A stretch of DNA of 24,888 nt from JAGQTE01 sp964648005 (lineage in GTDB: Bacteria > Actinomycetota > Acidimicrobiia > Acidimicrobiales > Acidimicrobilacustridaceae), in assembly GCA_964648005.1 (NCBI GenBank), contig CAZYKR010000025.1, forward strand, positions 1-24,888, given 5' to 3'. The position numbers were made by a program, and so were the translations under genes. How positions within the stretch are numbered: position 1 is the first letter of the stretch; each line of letters begins with the position of its first letter. This document shows, one piece after another, positions 1 through 7,612 of this stretch. The notes beneath the pieces are model-generated. The model was not told where the DNA came from. It made no database searches and worked only from the letters and a program-made list of their open reading frames with translations.

Positions 1-825
1 CTCTACGGCCCGCCGCGTCGCCACCTGGTGGTCACGGCCACGCCGCTCTTCGCCGGTGATGTCCTCGACGGTGCGCTGGTGCGCGTCGGCGACGAGACCG
101 AACGCCAGCGCGTCGACCTCATGCGCCGCGACTTCGTCGCCAACGTGAGCCATGAGCTCAAGACGCCGGTCGGGGCCCTCAGCCTGCTGTCGGAGGCCAT
201 CGAGGACGAGGACGATCCCGAGGTCGTGGCGCGGCTGCAGGCCCGCTTCGTCGACGAGATCGATCGGCTGGCGCGCACCATCGAGGACCTGCTCGAGCTG
301 TCGCGCATCGAGGGCGAGGCCGTGCTCGAGCTCGAGCCGGTCGACGTGGCGGCGGTCGTGGCCGATGCCGTCGCTCGTGTCGAGCAGGCGGCCGAGCAGC
401 GCAACAGCAGCGTGCAGGTGCGGGTGCCGCTCGGCATGCAGATCGAGGCCGACCGGCGGCAGCTCGCCTCGGCGATCGCCAACCTGCTCGACAACGCCCT
501 CAAGTACTCGGACCCCGGGTCCGTCGTCGATGTGCGGGCGCTCGTCGAGAACGACCTGGCCGTCATCGCCGTGCGCGACCACGGCATCGGCATCCCCGGC
601 AAGGACCTCGAGCGGGTCTTCGAGCGCTTCTACCGCGTGGACACGGCGCGCAGCCGACAGACCGGAGGCACCGGCCTTGGTCTGTCGATCGTCCGCCATG
701 TCGTGGCCAACCACGGCGGCGACGTCGAGGTGGAGTCCCGGCTCGGCGAGGGCACCACGTTCTCGCTTCGCCTGCCCGGCGTGCTCGCACCGGGTGTGAT
801 CGATCCCCTGGAGGTTGCGTCATGA
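1..825 (+). CDS. senX3: Sensor histidine kinase, SenX3/PhoR type (5' end missing)
   Basis: The reading frame is open from the window edge, so the N-terminal membrane and sensor part lies outside. What remains is the tail of a PAS-like region, then a HisKA dimerisation domain with the H-box SHELKTP (phospho-accepting His codon at 151-153), then a HATPase_c domain. The latter shows an N-box (LLDNALKYSD), a G1 box (DHGIGIP), an F box (FERFYR) and a G2 box (GGTGLGLSIV). It should autophosphorylate on His and pass the phosphate to the regulator encoded next, with which it overlaps by 4 bases (ATGA). The order kinase then RegX3-like regulator matches the phosphate-responsive SenX3-RegX3 pair of actinobacteria. 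No phoU or pst gene is visible in this window, so the phosphate role is inferred from family similarity. The gene symbol is likewise by similarity. Confidence 0.9.
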   Translation, partial: LYGPPRRHLVVTATPLFAGDVLDGALVRVGDETERQRVDLMRRDFVANVSHELKTPVGALSLLSEAIEDEDDPEVVARLQARFVDEIDRLARTIEDLLELSRIEGEAVLELEPVDVAAVVADAVARVEQAAEQRNSSVQVRVPLGMQIEADRRQLASAIANLLDNALKYSDPGSVVDVRALVENDLAVIAVRDHGIGIPGKDLERVFERFYRVDTARSRQTGGTGLGLSIVRHVVANHGGDVEVESRLGEGTTFSLRLPGVLAPGVIDPLEVAS

Positions 826-1556
826 CGGCGCCGATGGCGGCGACGACCCGCGTGCTGCTCGTCGAGGACGAGGAGTCCTTCGTCGAGGCGCTCACCGCCC
901 GGCTCGCCAAGGAGGGCTTCGACCTGACGGTGGCCCGCGACGGCGCCGAGGCGATCGACGCCTTCAGCCGCGACGGTGCCGACCTCGTGCTGCTGGACCT
1001 GATGCTGCCCAAGGTGTCGGGCCTCGACGTGTGCCGGGAGATCCGCAGCCGATCCAACGTGCCGATCATCATGCTCACGGCGAAGAGCTCCGAGGTCGAC
1101 ACCGTCGTGGGCCTCGAGGTCGGCGCCGACGACTACGTGACCAAGCCGTTCCGCCTGCGTGAGCTGGTGGCACGCATGCGCGCCGTGCTGCGCGGCCGGT
1201 CGCTGCCAGCGGCGGAGGGCGAGGTACTGGTCGACGACCTCGACGACGAGATCCTCACGGTGGGCGACGTGCGGCTGGACCACGCCCGGCACGAGGTCAG
1301 CGTGGCGGGCGCCGACGTCCGCCTCCCCCTCAAGGAGTTCGAGCTGCTGGCCCTGCTGCTCGAGCACGCCGGTCGGGTCCTCACCCGCGACCAGCTGATC
1401 CACCGGGTGTGGGGCTACGACTACGTCGGCGACACCAAGACGCTCGACGTCCACGTGAAGCGGCTGCGCGCCAAGATCGAGCGCGACCCGTCGAACCCGG
1501 AGCGGATCGTCACCATCCGGGGGCTCGGCTACAAGTACGAGCTTCCCCGAAGCTGA
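822..1556 (+). CDS. regX3: OmpR/PhoB-family response regulator, RegX3 type
   Basis: This 244-residue protein is a receiver domain (about residues 9-120) joined to a winged-helix DNA-binding domain (about 145-242). Receiver residues are intact: acidic pocket E15/D16, phospho-acceptor D59 in LLDLMLPKVSG, T86 in MLTAKS and K108 in DYVTKPF. The C-terminal half has the OmpR signature: LPLKEFELL, GRVLTRDQL, VWGYDY, then DVHVKRLRAKIE and TIRGLGYKYE. It is expected to bind DNA as a dimer after phosphorylation by the upstream kinase. The ATG overlaps the kinase stop codon and is preceded by a good Shine-Dalgarno sequence, GGAGG at 810-814, 7 bases upstream. A second in-frame ATG at 834 is an alternative start. 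The symbol is assigned by resemblance and operon order. Confidence 0.9.
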   Translation: MTAPMAATTRVLLVEDEESFVEALTARLAKEGFDLTVARDGAEAIDAFSRDGADLVLLDLMLPKVSGLDVCREIRSRSNVPIIMLTAKSSEVDTVVGLEVGADDYVTKPFRLRELVARMRAVLRGRSLPAAEGEVLVDDLDDEILTVGDVRLDHARHEVSVAGADVRLPLKEFELLALLLEHAGRVLTRDQLIHRVWGYDYVGDTKTLDVHVKRLRAKIERDPSNPERIVTIRGLGYKYELPRS

Positions 1557-1560
1557 CCCC

Positions 1561-1566
1561 TAACCT
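1561..1566 (+). promoter_or_regulatory. -10 box TAACCT of a probable leaderless promoter
   Basis: TAACCT fits the actinobacterial TAnnnT -10 consensus and ends 7 bases before the in-frame GTG at 1574. That spacing puts the transcript start at or next to the start codon. No clear -35 element is visible. The same arrangement recurs at several other gene starts in this window. Confidence 0.5.
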
Positions 1567-1573
1567 TGACCGG

Positions 1574-3514
1574 GTGGTGAGGCCGAACGACCCGGGCGAA
1601 GCGGGCCAGGTGCCGCCCGGGCAGCTGGATCCGACGGCGGTGCAGGGTGCCGTCGCGCCACCACGCCGCCGACCACCGTCGTCGGGCCGTCCCATCAAGG
1701 CGGTCGAGCCGCGCATCGCGGCTCGCGACCTCGGGCGCCGGGGCCCCATCAGCGCCTTCAGCCGCCTGGCGCGCACGCATCTGCTGTCGGTGGCCGGCGA
1801 CGCCTTGTTCACCATCGGCCTGGCGACCACGGTGTTCTTCAACAGCGACCCGAACGCGCCGCGCACCGACGTCCTGCTGTACCTGATGCTGACGTTGGCG
1901 CCGTTCGCCATCGCCAGCCCCTTCATCGGGCCGCTGATCGACCGGGCGGCCGGCGGGCGCCGCTGGGTGATCTTCGCCTCGGCGTTGGCTCGGGCGCTGA
2001 TCGCCTTCCTGCTGGTGCGCGATTACACGACCTTCTGGCTCTACATCGAGGCCTTCTTGATGCTGGTGTTCTCCAAGGTGCACCTCATCTCCAAGAGCGC
2101 GCTCCTGCCGACGACGGTGCGCAACGACGAGGAGCTGGTCGAGGCCAACTCGAAGCTCAGCCTGCTCGGCGCGCTGGCGGCGGTGGTGGCGGGCGGCCCG
2201 GGCCTGGCGGCCTCCAAGCTGTTCGGCGACGCCGGGCCGTCGGTGGTCCTGGTGCTGGCGGGCGTCGTCTTCGTCGCCGCCGCGGTGCAGGCGTTCGCCC
2301 TGCCCGATGTGCGGGTGGCGCCCGAGCCGCTGGGGGCGGCGGAGAAGGAGGAGCTGCGCGGTGCAGGTATCCGCCATGCCCTCTCGGCGATGGCCGTCGT
2401 GCGCTTCACCGTCGGGTTCTTGACCTTCCTGATCGCCTTCTCGTTCCGCAGCGATGTCGAGACGCCGCTGTGGTGGTACCTGGTGGTGGCGCTGACGGCG
2501 CAAGCGGGCTTCCTCAGCGGTGCCGGCCTGGCCCCGCAGCTGCGGCGCAAGCTCGTGGAGGAGCAGATGGTGATGGTGGCCATGGGCGCCACCGTGCTCG
2601 CTGCCGTCGCCAGCATCGTGCTCGACGACCTGGCGTCGGCGGCGCTGATCTCGTTCGCCATCGGCATGACGTCGAGCATCGCCAAGCAGGGCTTCGACGC
2701 GCTCGTGCAGCGCGACGCGCCCGACGCCAACCGCGGGCGGTCGTTCGCCAAGTTCGAAGCCCGCTTCCAGCTGGTGTGGGTGGTCGGCGCTCTGTTCCCC
2801 GTGGCGTTGCCCATCTTGTTGGACTACGGCTATCTCTTCATCGCCCTCGTCGTCGGCTACGGGTTGGTCGCGTATGTCGTGCAGTTCCGCCGGGTGCAGG
2901 ACGTGCTGCAGGGCCGCCGTGACGAGCTGCCGCAACGCGACCCGCACTGGCGTCGCCTGCTGGACGTTCTGCGCGAGCGCCGGCGGGGCGGGTCGTCGGG
3001 GGTCTCCGGCGTTGCCAACGGCGGCGGCTTCGACACCACGACGGTCTGGTCCGACGAGGCGCCGAGCACGCCGCCGGCGCGCCCACCCGCGGGTCCCGAC
3101 GACGCGACGGTCGCCCTCGACGACGCGCTGCGCGGCCCCGGCCTGCTCGGTGAGCCGGATGTGCCGGTGCCGAGCGCCTTGGTCGAGGCGCCCGATGCCG
3201 GGCTGTTCTCGCCGGACGGCCGGGCGTTGACGCCACCCCTGCATCCGGTCGAGCCCGGAGCCATCCTGGCCGACCCGGTGCCGATCGTCGGGCCCGACCT
3301 GGGCGAGGCCACGGTGGTGGAGGCGCCACCTCCGGAGGTCCTCGACGCCCCACCGGCCGAAGTCCCCGCGGCGGTGCCGGAGCCGACCCGCCCGGGGGTC
3401 GGCTGGCAGACGGCCGAACCGCAGTGGGGGCAGGCGCCGCCCGGGCCGGAGGGCGGCGACGGCGCGGCGCAGCCCCGGCTGCCTGGCTTCGACGACACCG
3501 GTCCGCACCGCTGA
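1574..3514 (+). CDS. MFS-type membrane transporter with long disordered tail
   Basis: About 646 residues. After roughly 60 polar residues, a 12-helix-type membrane region runs to about residue 440. It includes the loop PLIDRAAGGRRW after the second helix, which resembles the MFS A-motif region. The last 190 or so residues are rich in Pro, Ala, Asp and Gly and look disordered; they contain three Thr-Val motifs in acidic context (near residues 488-491, 512 and 580). The frame stays open upstream inside regX3, but the N-terminal part there is only a shadow of that gene. GTG 1574 is preferred because a TAACCT box lies 7 bases before it; GTG at 1577, 1610 and 1640 are alternatives. The substrate is unknown. 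It could equally be a non-transporting MFS-fold membrane protein. Confidence 0.75.
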   Translation: MVRPNDPGEAGQVPPGQLDPTAVQGAVAPPRRRPPSSGRPIKAVEPRIAARDLGRRGPISAFSRLARTHLLSVAGDALFTIGLATTVFFNSDPNAPRTDVLLYLMLTLAPFAIASPFIGPLIDRAAGGRRWVIFASALARALIAFLLVRDYTTFWLYIEAFLMLVFSKVHLISKSALLPTTVRNDEELVEANSKLSLLGALAAVVAGGPGLAASKLFGDAGPSVVLVLAGVVFVAAAVQAFALPDVRVAPEPLGAAEKEELRGAGIRHALSAMAVVRFTVGFLTFLIAFSFRSDVETPLWWYLVVALTAQAGFLSGAGLAPQLRRKLVEEQMVMVAMGATVLAAVASIVLDDLASAALISFAIGMTSSIAKQGFDALVQRDAPDANRGRSFAKFEARFQLVWVVGALFPVALPILLDYGYLFIALVVGYGLVAYVVQFRRVQDVLQGRRDELPQRDPHWRRLLDVLRERRRGGSSGVSGVANGGGFDTTTVWSDEAPSTPPARPPAGPDDATVALDDALRGPGLLGEPDVPVPSALVEAPDAGLFSPDGRALTPPLHPVEPGAILADPVPIVGPDLGEATVVEAPPPEVLDAPPAEVPAAVPEPTRPGVGWQTAEPQWGQAPPGPEGGDGAAQPRLPGFDDTGPHR

Positions 3515-3530
3515 CGCGCAGCGCCGCGTC
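3513..3530. terminator. Candidate GC hairpin between convergent genes
   Basis: GACGCG (3513-3518) and CGCGTC (3525-3530) form a 6-bp stem with a 6-base loop. It starts within the MFS stop codon and sits in the 37-base gap before the convergent DUF2342 gene. There is no T-tract on either side, so it would be a U-less actinobacterial-type terminator at best. Such stems are common by chance in GC-rich DNA. Confidence 0.3.
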
Positions 3531-3551
3531 GCAGCCCGAGGCGGGGCGGGC

Positions 3552-4739
3552 CTACTCGTCGGGCAGGTCGATGCGCGCCAGCCACAGGCCCGGCGCGTCG
3601 ATCTCGGCCGGGGTCGGCAGCGTCCGCTCGGACTCCCACAGCCGGTGCAGGCCTTCGGCGCCGGCGCGCTCGACGACGCCGGCCGCGAAGGCCTCGGCCC
3701 GGTCGTACTGCGCCTGGCCCAGCTCCAGCCCGAAGATCCGCTCGACGAGCCGGTCGGCGCCGCTGGCCTCGACACGACGGCGGCGCATGGCCTCGGTCAC
3801 CTGGCCGTAGGAGCCGATCAGCGTGCCGCCGATCTCGTCCATGACCCAGTCGACGTAGCCGACGATGCCGGCGACGAGCGCCTCGATCCGCGGGCGCAGG
3901 GCCTGCTGGCGCTCGGAGATCACGGCGCCGAGCAGCACCTCGGGGTCGCCCAGCATGGCCTGGAGGTTCCCCATCGAAGACGGGTCGGTCGGATCGAAGC
4001 CGCCGAGGAGCCCGTCGAGCCCGCCGCCGGCGGTGTCATCGAAGTGCGCCAGCCACTCGCGCAGCAGGTTGTCGAACGTCGCCGCCACGTGGGGCACGCT
4101 CAGCACGGCGTGATGGCAGATGTCGCGCAGGCACACCCACAGGCGCAGGTCGTCGCGCGGCAGGCTCCAGTCGTCGCCGAAGGCGTCGAGGTTCGCCAGC
4201 ACGATGACCACCTCGTCGCTGCGGCCCGCTCGCGGGATCGGGAGCTCGTACTGACCGACCGCCCGCTGCGCCAGGTGCCCGACCATCGACCCCGCCGTCA
4301 TCGGTAGCAGCGAGGGACCGAGCAGCTTCATCAGCGGCGCCATCCACGCCATCGGGTCGTCTGGATCGGTCTCGTCGAGGTCGGGCTCGACGGTCATCGC
4401 CGACAGCCACGCCTCGAACAGGGGCCGGTAGTCGTCGAGTGTGCGGGCCGACCACTGCGCCCGGTTCACCGGGACGACCTGCACCCCGGCGCCGCTGTGG
4501 CCGACGACGAGCCCGGTGCGGCTCGCCACCTGCAGCTCCGCCACCCGGGCCAGCTGCTCGATCTCGAAGCGCTGGGTGGGGTCGACGTTCGGCTCCGAGG
4601 CACCGTCGGCCGCCACGCCGGCAGCGAACTGCTTGGCCAGATCCCAGCTCATCGGGCCCTGGCGCTGCATCATGCGGGCCAGGTCGCCGAACAGGGGCGG
4701 GAGGTCGCCGAAGGGATCGCGGTCGTCAGGATCAGCCAC
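3552..4739 (-). CDS. DUF2342 / zincin-like protein, putative hydrolase
   Basis: A 395-residue soluble protein of the DUF2342 family (the 'putative hydrolase' subgroup, also labelled zinc-dependent metalloprotease). The N-terminal signature is PFGDLPPLFGDLARMM followed by WDLAKQFA. The middle segment around residue 205 reads LRDICHHAV then SVPHV. In metzincin-like relatives this is where an HExxH zinc motif is expected; here it is R205-D-I-C-H209, so zinc hydrolysis is doubtful. In mycobacteria the family member Rv3195 sits beside PDZ-Lon and UPF0182 genes, both of which occur further along this window. The frame extends to 4880, but the GTG at 4739 is chosen because a TACCAT box lies 6 bases upstream and because earlier starts would run into the divergent gene. 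Function is not established. Confidence 0.8.
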   Translation of the reverse strand: MADPDDRDPFGDLPPLFGDLARMMQRQGPMSWDLAKQFAAGVAADGASEPNVDPTQRFEIEQLARVAELQVASRTGLVVGHSGAGVQVVPVNRAQWSARTLDDYRPLFEAWLSAMTVEPDLDETDPDDPMAWMAPLMKLLGPSLLPMTAGSMVGHLAQRAVGQYELPIPRAGRSDEVVIVLANLDAFGDDWSLPRDDLRLWVCLRDICHHAVLSVPHVAATFDNLLREWLAHFDDTAGGGLDGLLGGFDPTDPSSMGNLQAMLGDPEVLLGAVISERQQALRPRIEALVAGIVGYVDWVMDEIGGTLIGSYGQVTEAMRRRRVEASGADRLVERIFGLELGQAQYDRAEAFAAGVVERAGAEGLHRLWESERTLPTPAEIDAPGLWLARIDLPDE

Positions 4740-4745
4740 ACCGGC

Positions 4746-4751
4746 ATGGTA
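4746..4751 (-). promoter_or_regulatory. -10 box TACCAT of a probable leaderless promoter
   Basis: On the minus strand TACCAT ends 6 bases before the GTG of the DUF2342 gene, the spacing expected for a leaderless transcript. It supports the choice of GTG 4739 over the longer reading frame. Confidence 0.45.
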
Positions 4752-4790
4752 GGCGGCTGGCGTGGGTGATCCTCCCGCGGCCGCCTCGGG

Positions 4791-4796
4791 CAAGAT
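4791..4796 (+). promoter_or_regulatory. -10-like box CAAGAT upstream of the SDR gene
   Basis: CAAGAT differs from TAnnnT only in the first base and ends 7 bases before GTG 4804. With the opposing TACCAT box at 4746-4751 it forms a compact divergent promoter region of about 64 bases between the two start codons. Confidence 0.35.
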
Positions 4797-4803
4797 GGCA
4801 TCC

Positions 4804-5835
4804 GTGGCCGACTCCCGTTCCACCGCCATCGCCGTCGTCGGCGCCGATCGGGTGCTGGCGCCGCGCCTCGTCGCCGCCACCGACGGCGTGCTGGTGGCGC
4901 CCGGTCAGCCTGTGCCCGACGAGGTGCGTCGGGTGGTGTGGGTCGGCCCTGCCAACTCGTCGGCGCCGGCGCGTGAGCCCACCGGCACGGGCGTCGTGGC
5001 GGATGCCGCCGGGCTGACGGCGCTCCTCGATCGCGCGCCGTCGGTCGAGGCGGTCGTCGTCGTGTCCAGCGCCATGGTGTACGGGGCCGAAGCCGACAAC
5101 GCCGTACCGCTGGCCGAGGACGCACCCCGACGCGCCGACCGCACCTTCGTTCCCGTGGCGCGCTTCGTGGCGCTCGAGGACGCGGCCTTTGCCTTCGCCG
5201 AGGCGCATCCGGAGGTGGCGGTGTCCGTGCTGCGCCCGGCCCTGGTGGTCAGCGGTGAGCGGGCGCGCTGGCTCGCCGCCTCGCCGTGGTCGGGGCGCGA
5301 GCGCTACGCCCGCGACCTGGAGCCGCCGGTGCAGTACGTCCACGTGGACGACGTGGCCGCGGCGGCGGCCGCCGTCGTCCGGGCGTCGGGACGGGGGGCG
5401 TGGAACGTGGCACCCGACGGCTGGTCGCGCGCCGAGCGCATCCGGGCCCTGGTCGGGCCCCGGGCGCGGGTCACGGTGGCGCCGGCGACCGCAGCTCGGC
5501 TGGACCGCTGGCAGCGGCGGTTGCGCCCGCGTGCCGCGCCGGCGGCGCTGACCGCCTACCGACGAGCCTCGTGGGTCGTGGCCAACGACCGGCTGCGCGG
5601 CCTCGGGTGGTCGCCGCGGCACACCAACGAGGAGGCCTTCGTGCTGGCGTGCCCGGTCGGACCGCTGGGACGGCTCGACGCCCGCCGCCGTCAGGAGCTG
5701 GCGCTCGGCGCCGTGGCGGGCACGGCGGCCCTGGCCGTGGGCGCCGGCATCGTGCGCTGGCGCCTCAGCGCGCGTCGAGCCGCACGATCGCGGGTTGCAG
5801 CTCGACCTCGCCGGAGCGGTAGTACCACACGGTGA
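4804..5835 (+). CDS. SDR-like (NAD-dependent epimerase family) protein with degenerate active site and C-terminal membrane helix
   Basis: About 343 residues with the fold signature of extended short-chain dehydrogenases: VVVVSSAMVYG (near residues 84-94), VSVLRPALVVSG, and QYVHVDDVAAAA. The usual GxxGxxG cofactor loop is reduced to VVGADRVLAP. The catalytic YxxxK should fall in the segment FVPVARFVALED, where both positions appear to be Val (about 118 and 122). A hydrophobic helix near residues 301-317 is followed by a very basic tail, suggesting attachment to the inner face of the membrane. It is probably a non-catalytic nucleotide- or protein-binding member. The last 71 bases overlap the convergent HtrA-like gene. 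GTG 4804 is preferred because of the -10-like box; ATG 4795 is the alternative. Confidence 0.7.
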   Translation: MADSRSTAIAVVGADRVLAPRLVAATDGVLVAPGQPVPDEVRRVVWVGPANSSAPAREPTGTGVVADAAGLTALLDRAPSVEAVVVVSSAMVYGAEADNAVPLAEDAPRRADRTFVPVARFVALEDAAFAFAEAHPEVAVSVLRPALVVSGERARWLAASPWSGRERYARDLEPPVQYVHVDDVAAAAAAVVRASGRGAWNVAPDGWSRAERIRALVGPRARVTVAPATAARLDRWQRRLRPRAAPAALTAYRRASWVVANDRLRGLGWSPRHTNEEAFVLACPVGPLGRLDARRRQELALGAVAGTAALAVGAGIVRWRLSARRAARSRVAARPRRSGSTTR

Positions 5836-7022
5836 CGCTCTCGCTCGGTTGGTAGCGGCGCAACGCCACGATGAGCGAGTCCCAGTTCAGGATCGGTTCG
5901 TCCTCGAGTCGGACGATGACGTCGCCGGCTGAGATGCCGGCCGTGGCCGCCGGACCGCCGTCGCGCAGGCGGGTGACGCGCACGCCGCCTGCCACCTCCC
6001 ACCGGGCGGCCTCGTCGGCGGTCAGGCCGGCCCCCTCGGTCAGCCCCAACGACGCTCGCTCGTAGCGGCCGTCGCGGATCAGTGCATCGGCGACGTCGCG
6101 GGCGAAGTCGATCGGCGTGGCGTACCGGGCCTGCAGGAGGGGCTGCGTCGTCCCGGGAGTGTCGGCCGTGTCGGGCGGCGCCGCGCCGGCGCTCGGGCCC
6201 ACGGCGTAGCCCCGGCTGGTCACGATGCCGATCACAGCGCCGTTGGCGTCGACGAGCGGTGCGCCGGTGCCGGCGGAGGTGAGCTGCAGGTTGGTCTGGA
6301 TGAGGCCGTACAGGGTCTTGGCCGGGTTCTCCGACTCGACCCGCTGATCGAGGCCGTTGATCAGGCCCTGCGGTGGGATCTTGGGCGCCGCCACCCCGCC
6401 GAGCGTGGAGTCGATCGCCAACACCGGCTCGCCGAGCTGCAGCGCCGTGCTCCCGCGCAGCACCACGACCGGCAATTCGGTGCGGTCGACCCGCAGTACC
6501 GCCACGTCGCTCTCGAGGTCGGAGCCGACCACCTCGGCGGGCAGGGCCTCGCCGTCGGCGAAGCGCACCGTCGTGGACGTGGCGCCGTCGACGAGGTCCG
6601 CCGTCGTGATGAGGTAGCCGTTGCTGTTGAACACGACCGCGGTGCCGACCGCGGACGTCCCGATGCCGTCGGCCTCGACCTCGGCGATGGCGGGCAGGAC
6701 CTTCTCGGCGATGGCGNNNNNNNNNNATGGCGATGGGCGCATCGGGGTTGGCCTCGAGGTCGACGTGCAGGCGCTCGACGCCCGTCGGCTCCCGCTCGAC
6801 GATGCGGAACCCGCCCGACAGCAGGATGACCGACAGCGTCGCCGCCGCACCGACCAGGGCACCGATGGCCGTTGCCAGCCAGATCTTCGGCGGCGTGCGC
6901 TGGATGGGGCGGGCGACGAAGCGAGGCTCGGCACCGAGCCGTTCTGCGCCGAGCTCGGATGGATGCCGCCATGTGCGGTCGCCCGGAGGTGGGTTGACGT
7001 CGTCGTCGGGGTCCTCCGGCAC
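5765..7022 (-). CDS. Membrane-anchored HtrA-like trypsin/PDZ protein, probable pseudoprotease (split by N gap)
   Basis: The N-terminal part (6727-7022) has a cytoplasmic stretch with DRTWRHPSE and one membrane helix (IWLATAIGALVG onward). The C-terminal part (5765-6716) has a trypsin-like domain and a PDZ domain (SLGLTEGAGL, then GPAATAGISAGDVIVRLED). The two lie in different frames across the 10 Ns, but joining them on the shared ATGGCG restores one frame of about 413 residues. Compared with DegP/HtrA, the catalytic His position (TNNHVV) reads TTADLV with Asp (codon 6596-6598). The Asp in ESDVAVL is kept (6506-6508). The Ser motif GNSGGPL reads AGTGAPL with Thr (codon 6266-6268). It may act as a substrate-binding or regulatory protein outside the membrane. 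Start GTG 7022 has a TAACCT box 8 bases upstream. The 3' end overlaps the SDR-like gene. Confidence 0.85.
6717..6726. other. Assembly gap of 10 Ns inside the HtrA-like gene
   Basis: Ten Ns interrupt the gene. Both flanks carry the same six bases: ATGGCG ends the left side (6711-6716) and begins the right side (6727-6732). Merging them yields a continuous frame reading APIAIAEKVLPAIAEV, which matches the usual start of an HtrA domain. Confidence 0.95.
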
Positions 7023-7030
7023 GGCGGGCC

Positions 7031-7036
7031 AGGTTA
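7031..7036 (-). promoter_or_regulatory. -10 box TAACCT of a probable leaderless promoter
   Basis: On the minus strand TAACCT ends 8 bases before GTG 7022 of the HtrA-like gene. The same hexamer precedes the MFS gene. Confidence 0.5.
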
Positions 7037-7099
7037 GTGACCGCCGGCGGGTCGTCGGCCGCGGGTGCCTGCAGTTCGTCGTCCTGGCAGCCCCGGCAA

Positions 7100-7105
7100 T
7101 ACGAT
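7100..7105 (+). promoter_or_regulatory. -10 box TACGAT of a probable leaderless promoter for moaE
   Basis: TACGAT ends 6 bases before ATG 7112, consistent with a leaderless transcript. It would drive moaE, the small membrane protein gene and mreB, which follow without gaps. Confidence 0.5.
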
Positions 7106-7111
7106 GGCGCC

Positions 7112-7612
7112 ATGTTGCTGGCCGCTCCCGAGTCGGGGGATCGATGGATCGCGCTCAGCGATGCGCCGCTCCCCGTCGGAGCTGTGCACGATTGGGTGGT
7201 GCGGCCCGAGTACGGCGCCGTCGTCGTGTTCACCGGCACGGCCCGCGACCACGCGCCGGGACGCCCCGGGGTCGAGGCGCTCGAGTACGAGGCCTACGAG
7301 ACCGCGGCGATCGAGCGGCTCGACGCCGTCGCCACCGAGGTGCGACAGCGCTGGTCGTCCGTCGGGCGTGTGGCCCTGCTGCACCGCACGGGTGTGCTCG
7401 CCGTCGGCGAGGTCGCCGTCGTCGTGGCGGTCTCGGCGCCGCACCGTCCCGAAGCGTTCGAGGCGGCCCGCTTCGGTATCGACGCGCTGAAGGCGTCGGT
7501 CCCGATCTGGAAGCGCGAGACGTGGGCCGACGGTGCCAGCTGGGGCCTCGAGGCCCAGCACCTCGTCGACCCCGCCCATGTGGGTTCGGCTCCCGTGGAA
7601 GGTGCGGCCTGA
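7112..7612 (+). CDS. moaE: Molybdopterin synthase catalytic subunit MoaE
   Basis: A 166-residue protein that matches MoaE along its length: VVFTGTARD, LEYEAYE, a RW motif, HRTG, GEVAVVVAVSAPHR, then AFEAARFGIDALK and VPIWKRE with W-DG following. The two lysines needed for catalysis in the E. coli enzyme align with K127 and K134 here, with the same spacing of 7. The enzyme moves sulfur from thiocarboxylated MoaD to precursor Z to form molybdopterin in the cytoplasm. No moaD or other moa gene is in the window, so its partner must be encoded elsewhere. ATG 7112 is chosen over upstream in-frame codons because the MoaE domain starts just after it and a TACGAT box lies 6 bases upstream. The next gene overlaps its stop by one base. 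Confidence 0.9.
   Translation: MLLAAPESGDRWIALSDAPLPVGAVHDWVVRPEYGAVVVFTGTARDHAPGRPGVEALEYEAYETAAIERLDAVATEVRQRWSSVGRVALLHRTGVLAVGEVAVVVAVSAPHRPEAFEAARFGIDALKASVPIWKRETWADGASWGLEAQHLVDPAHVGSAPVEGAA

Noticed and set aside
1529..3775. Very long open frame on the minus strand opposite the MFS gene
   Set aside because: Its translation is Arg/Gln/His/Asp-rich without domains, and it overlaps a clear membrane protein. Such frames are common in GC-rich DNA.
3552..5835. A joint system of DUF2342, SDR-like and HtrA-like proteins, all with degenerate active sites
   Set aside because: They are neighbours but on opposing strands with separate promoters; there is no sequence evidence that they act together.
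5765..7022. A true frameshift or pseudogene in the HtrA-like gene
   Set aside because: The frame change coincides with the Ns, and collapsing the shared ATGGCG restores one frame.
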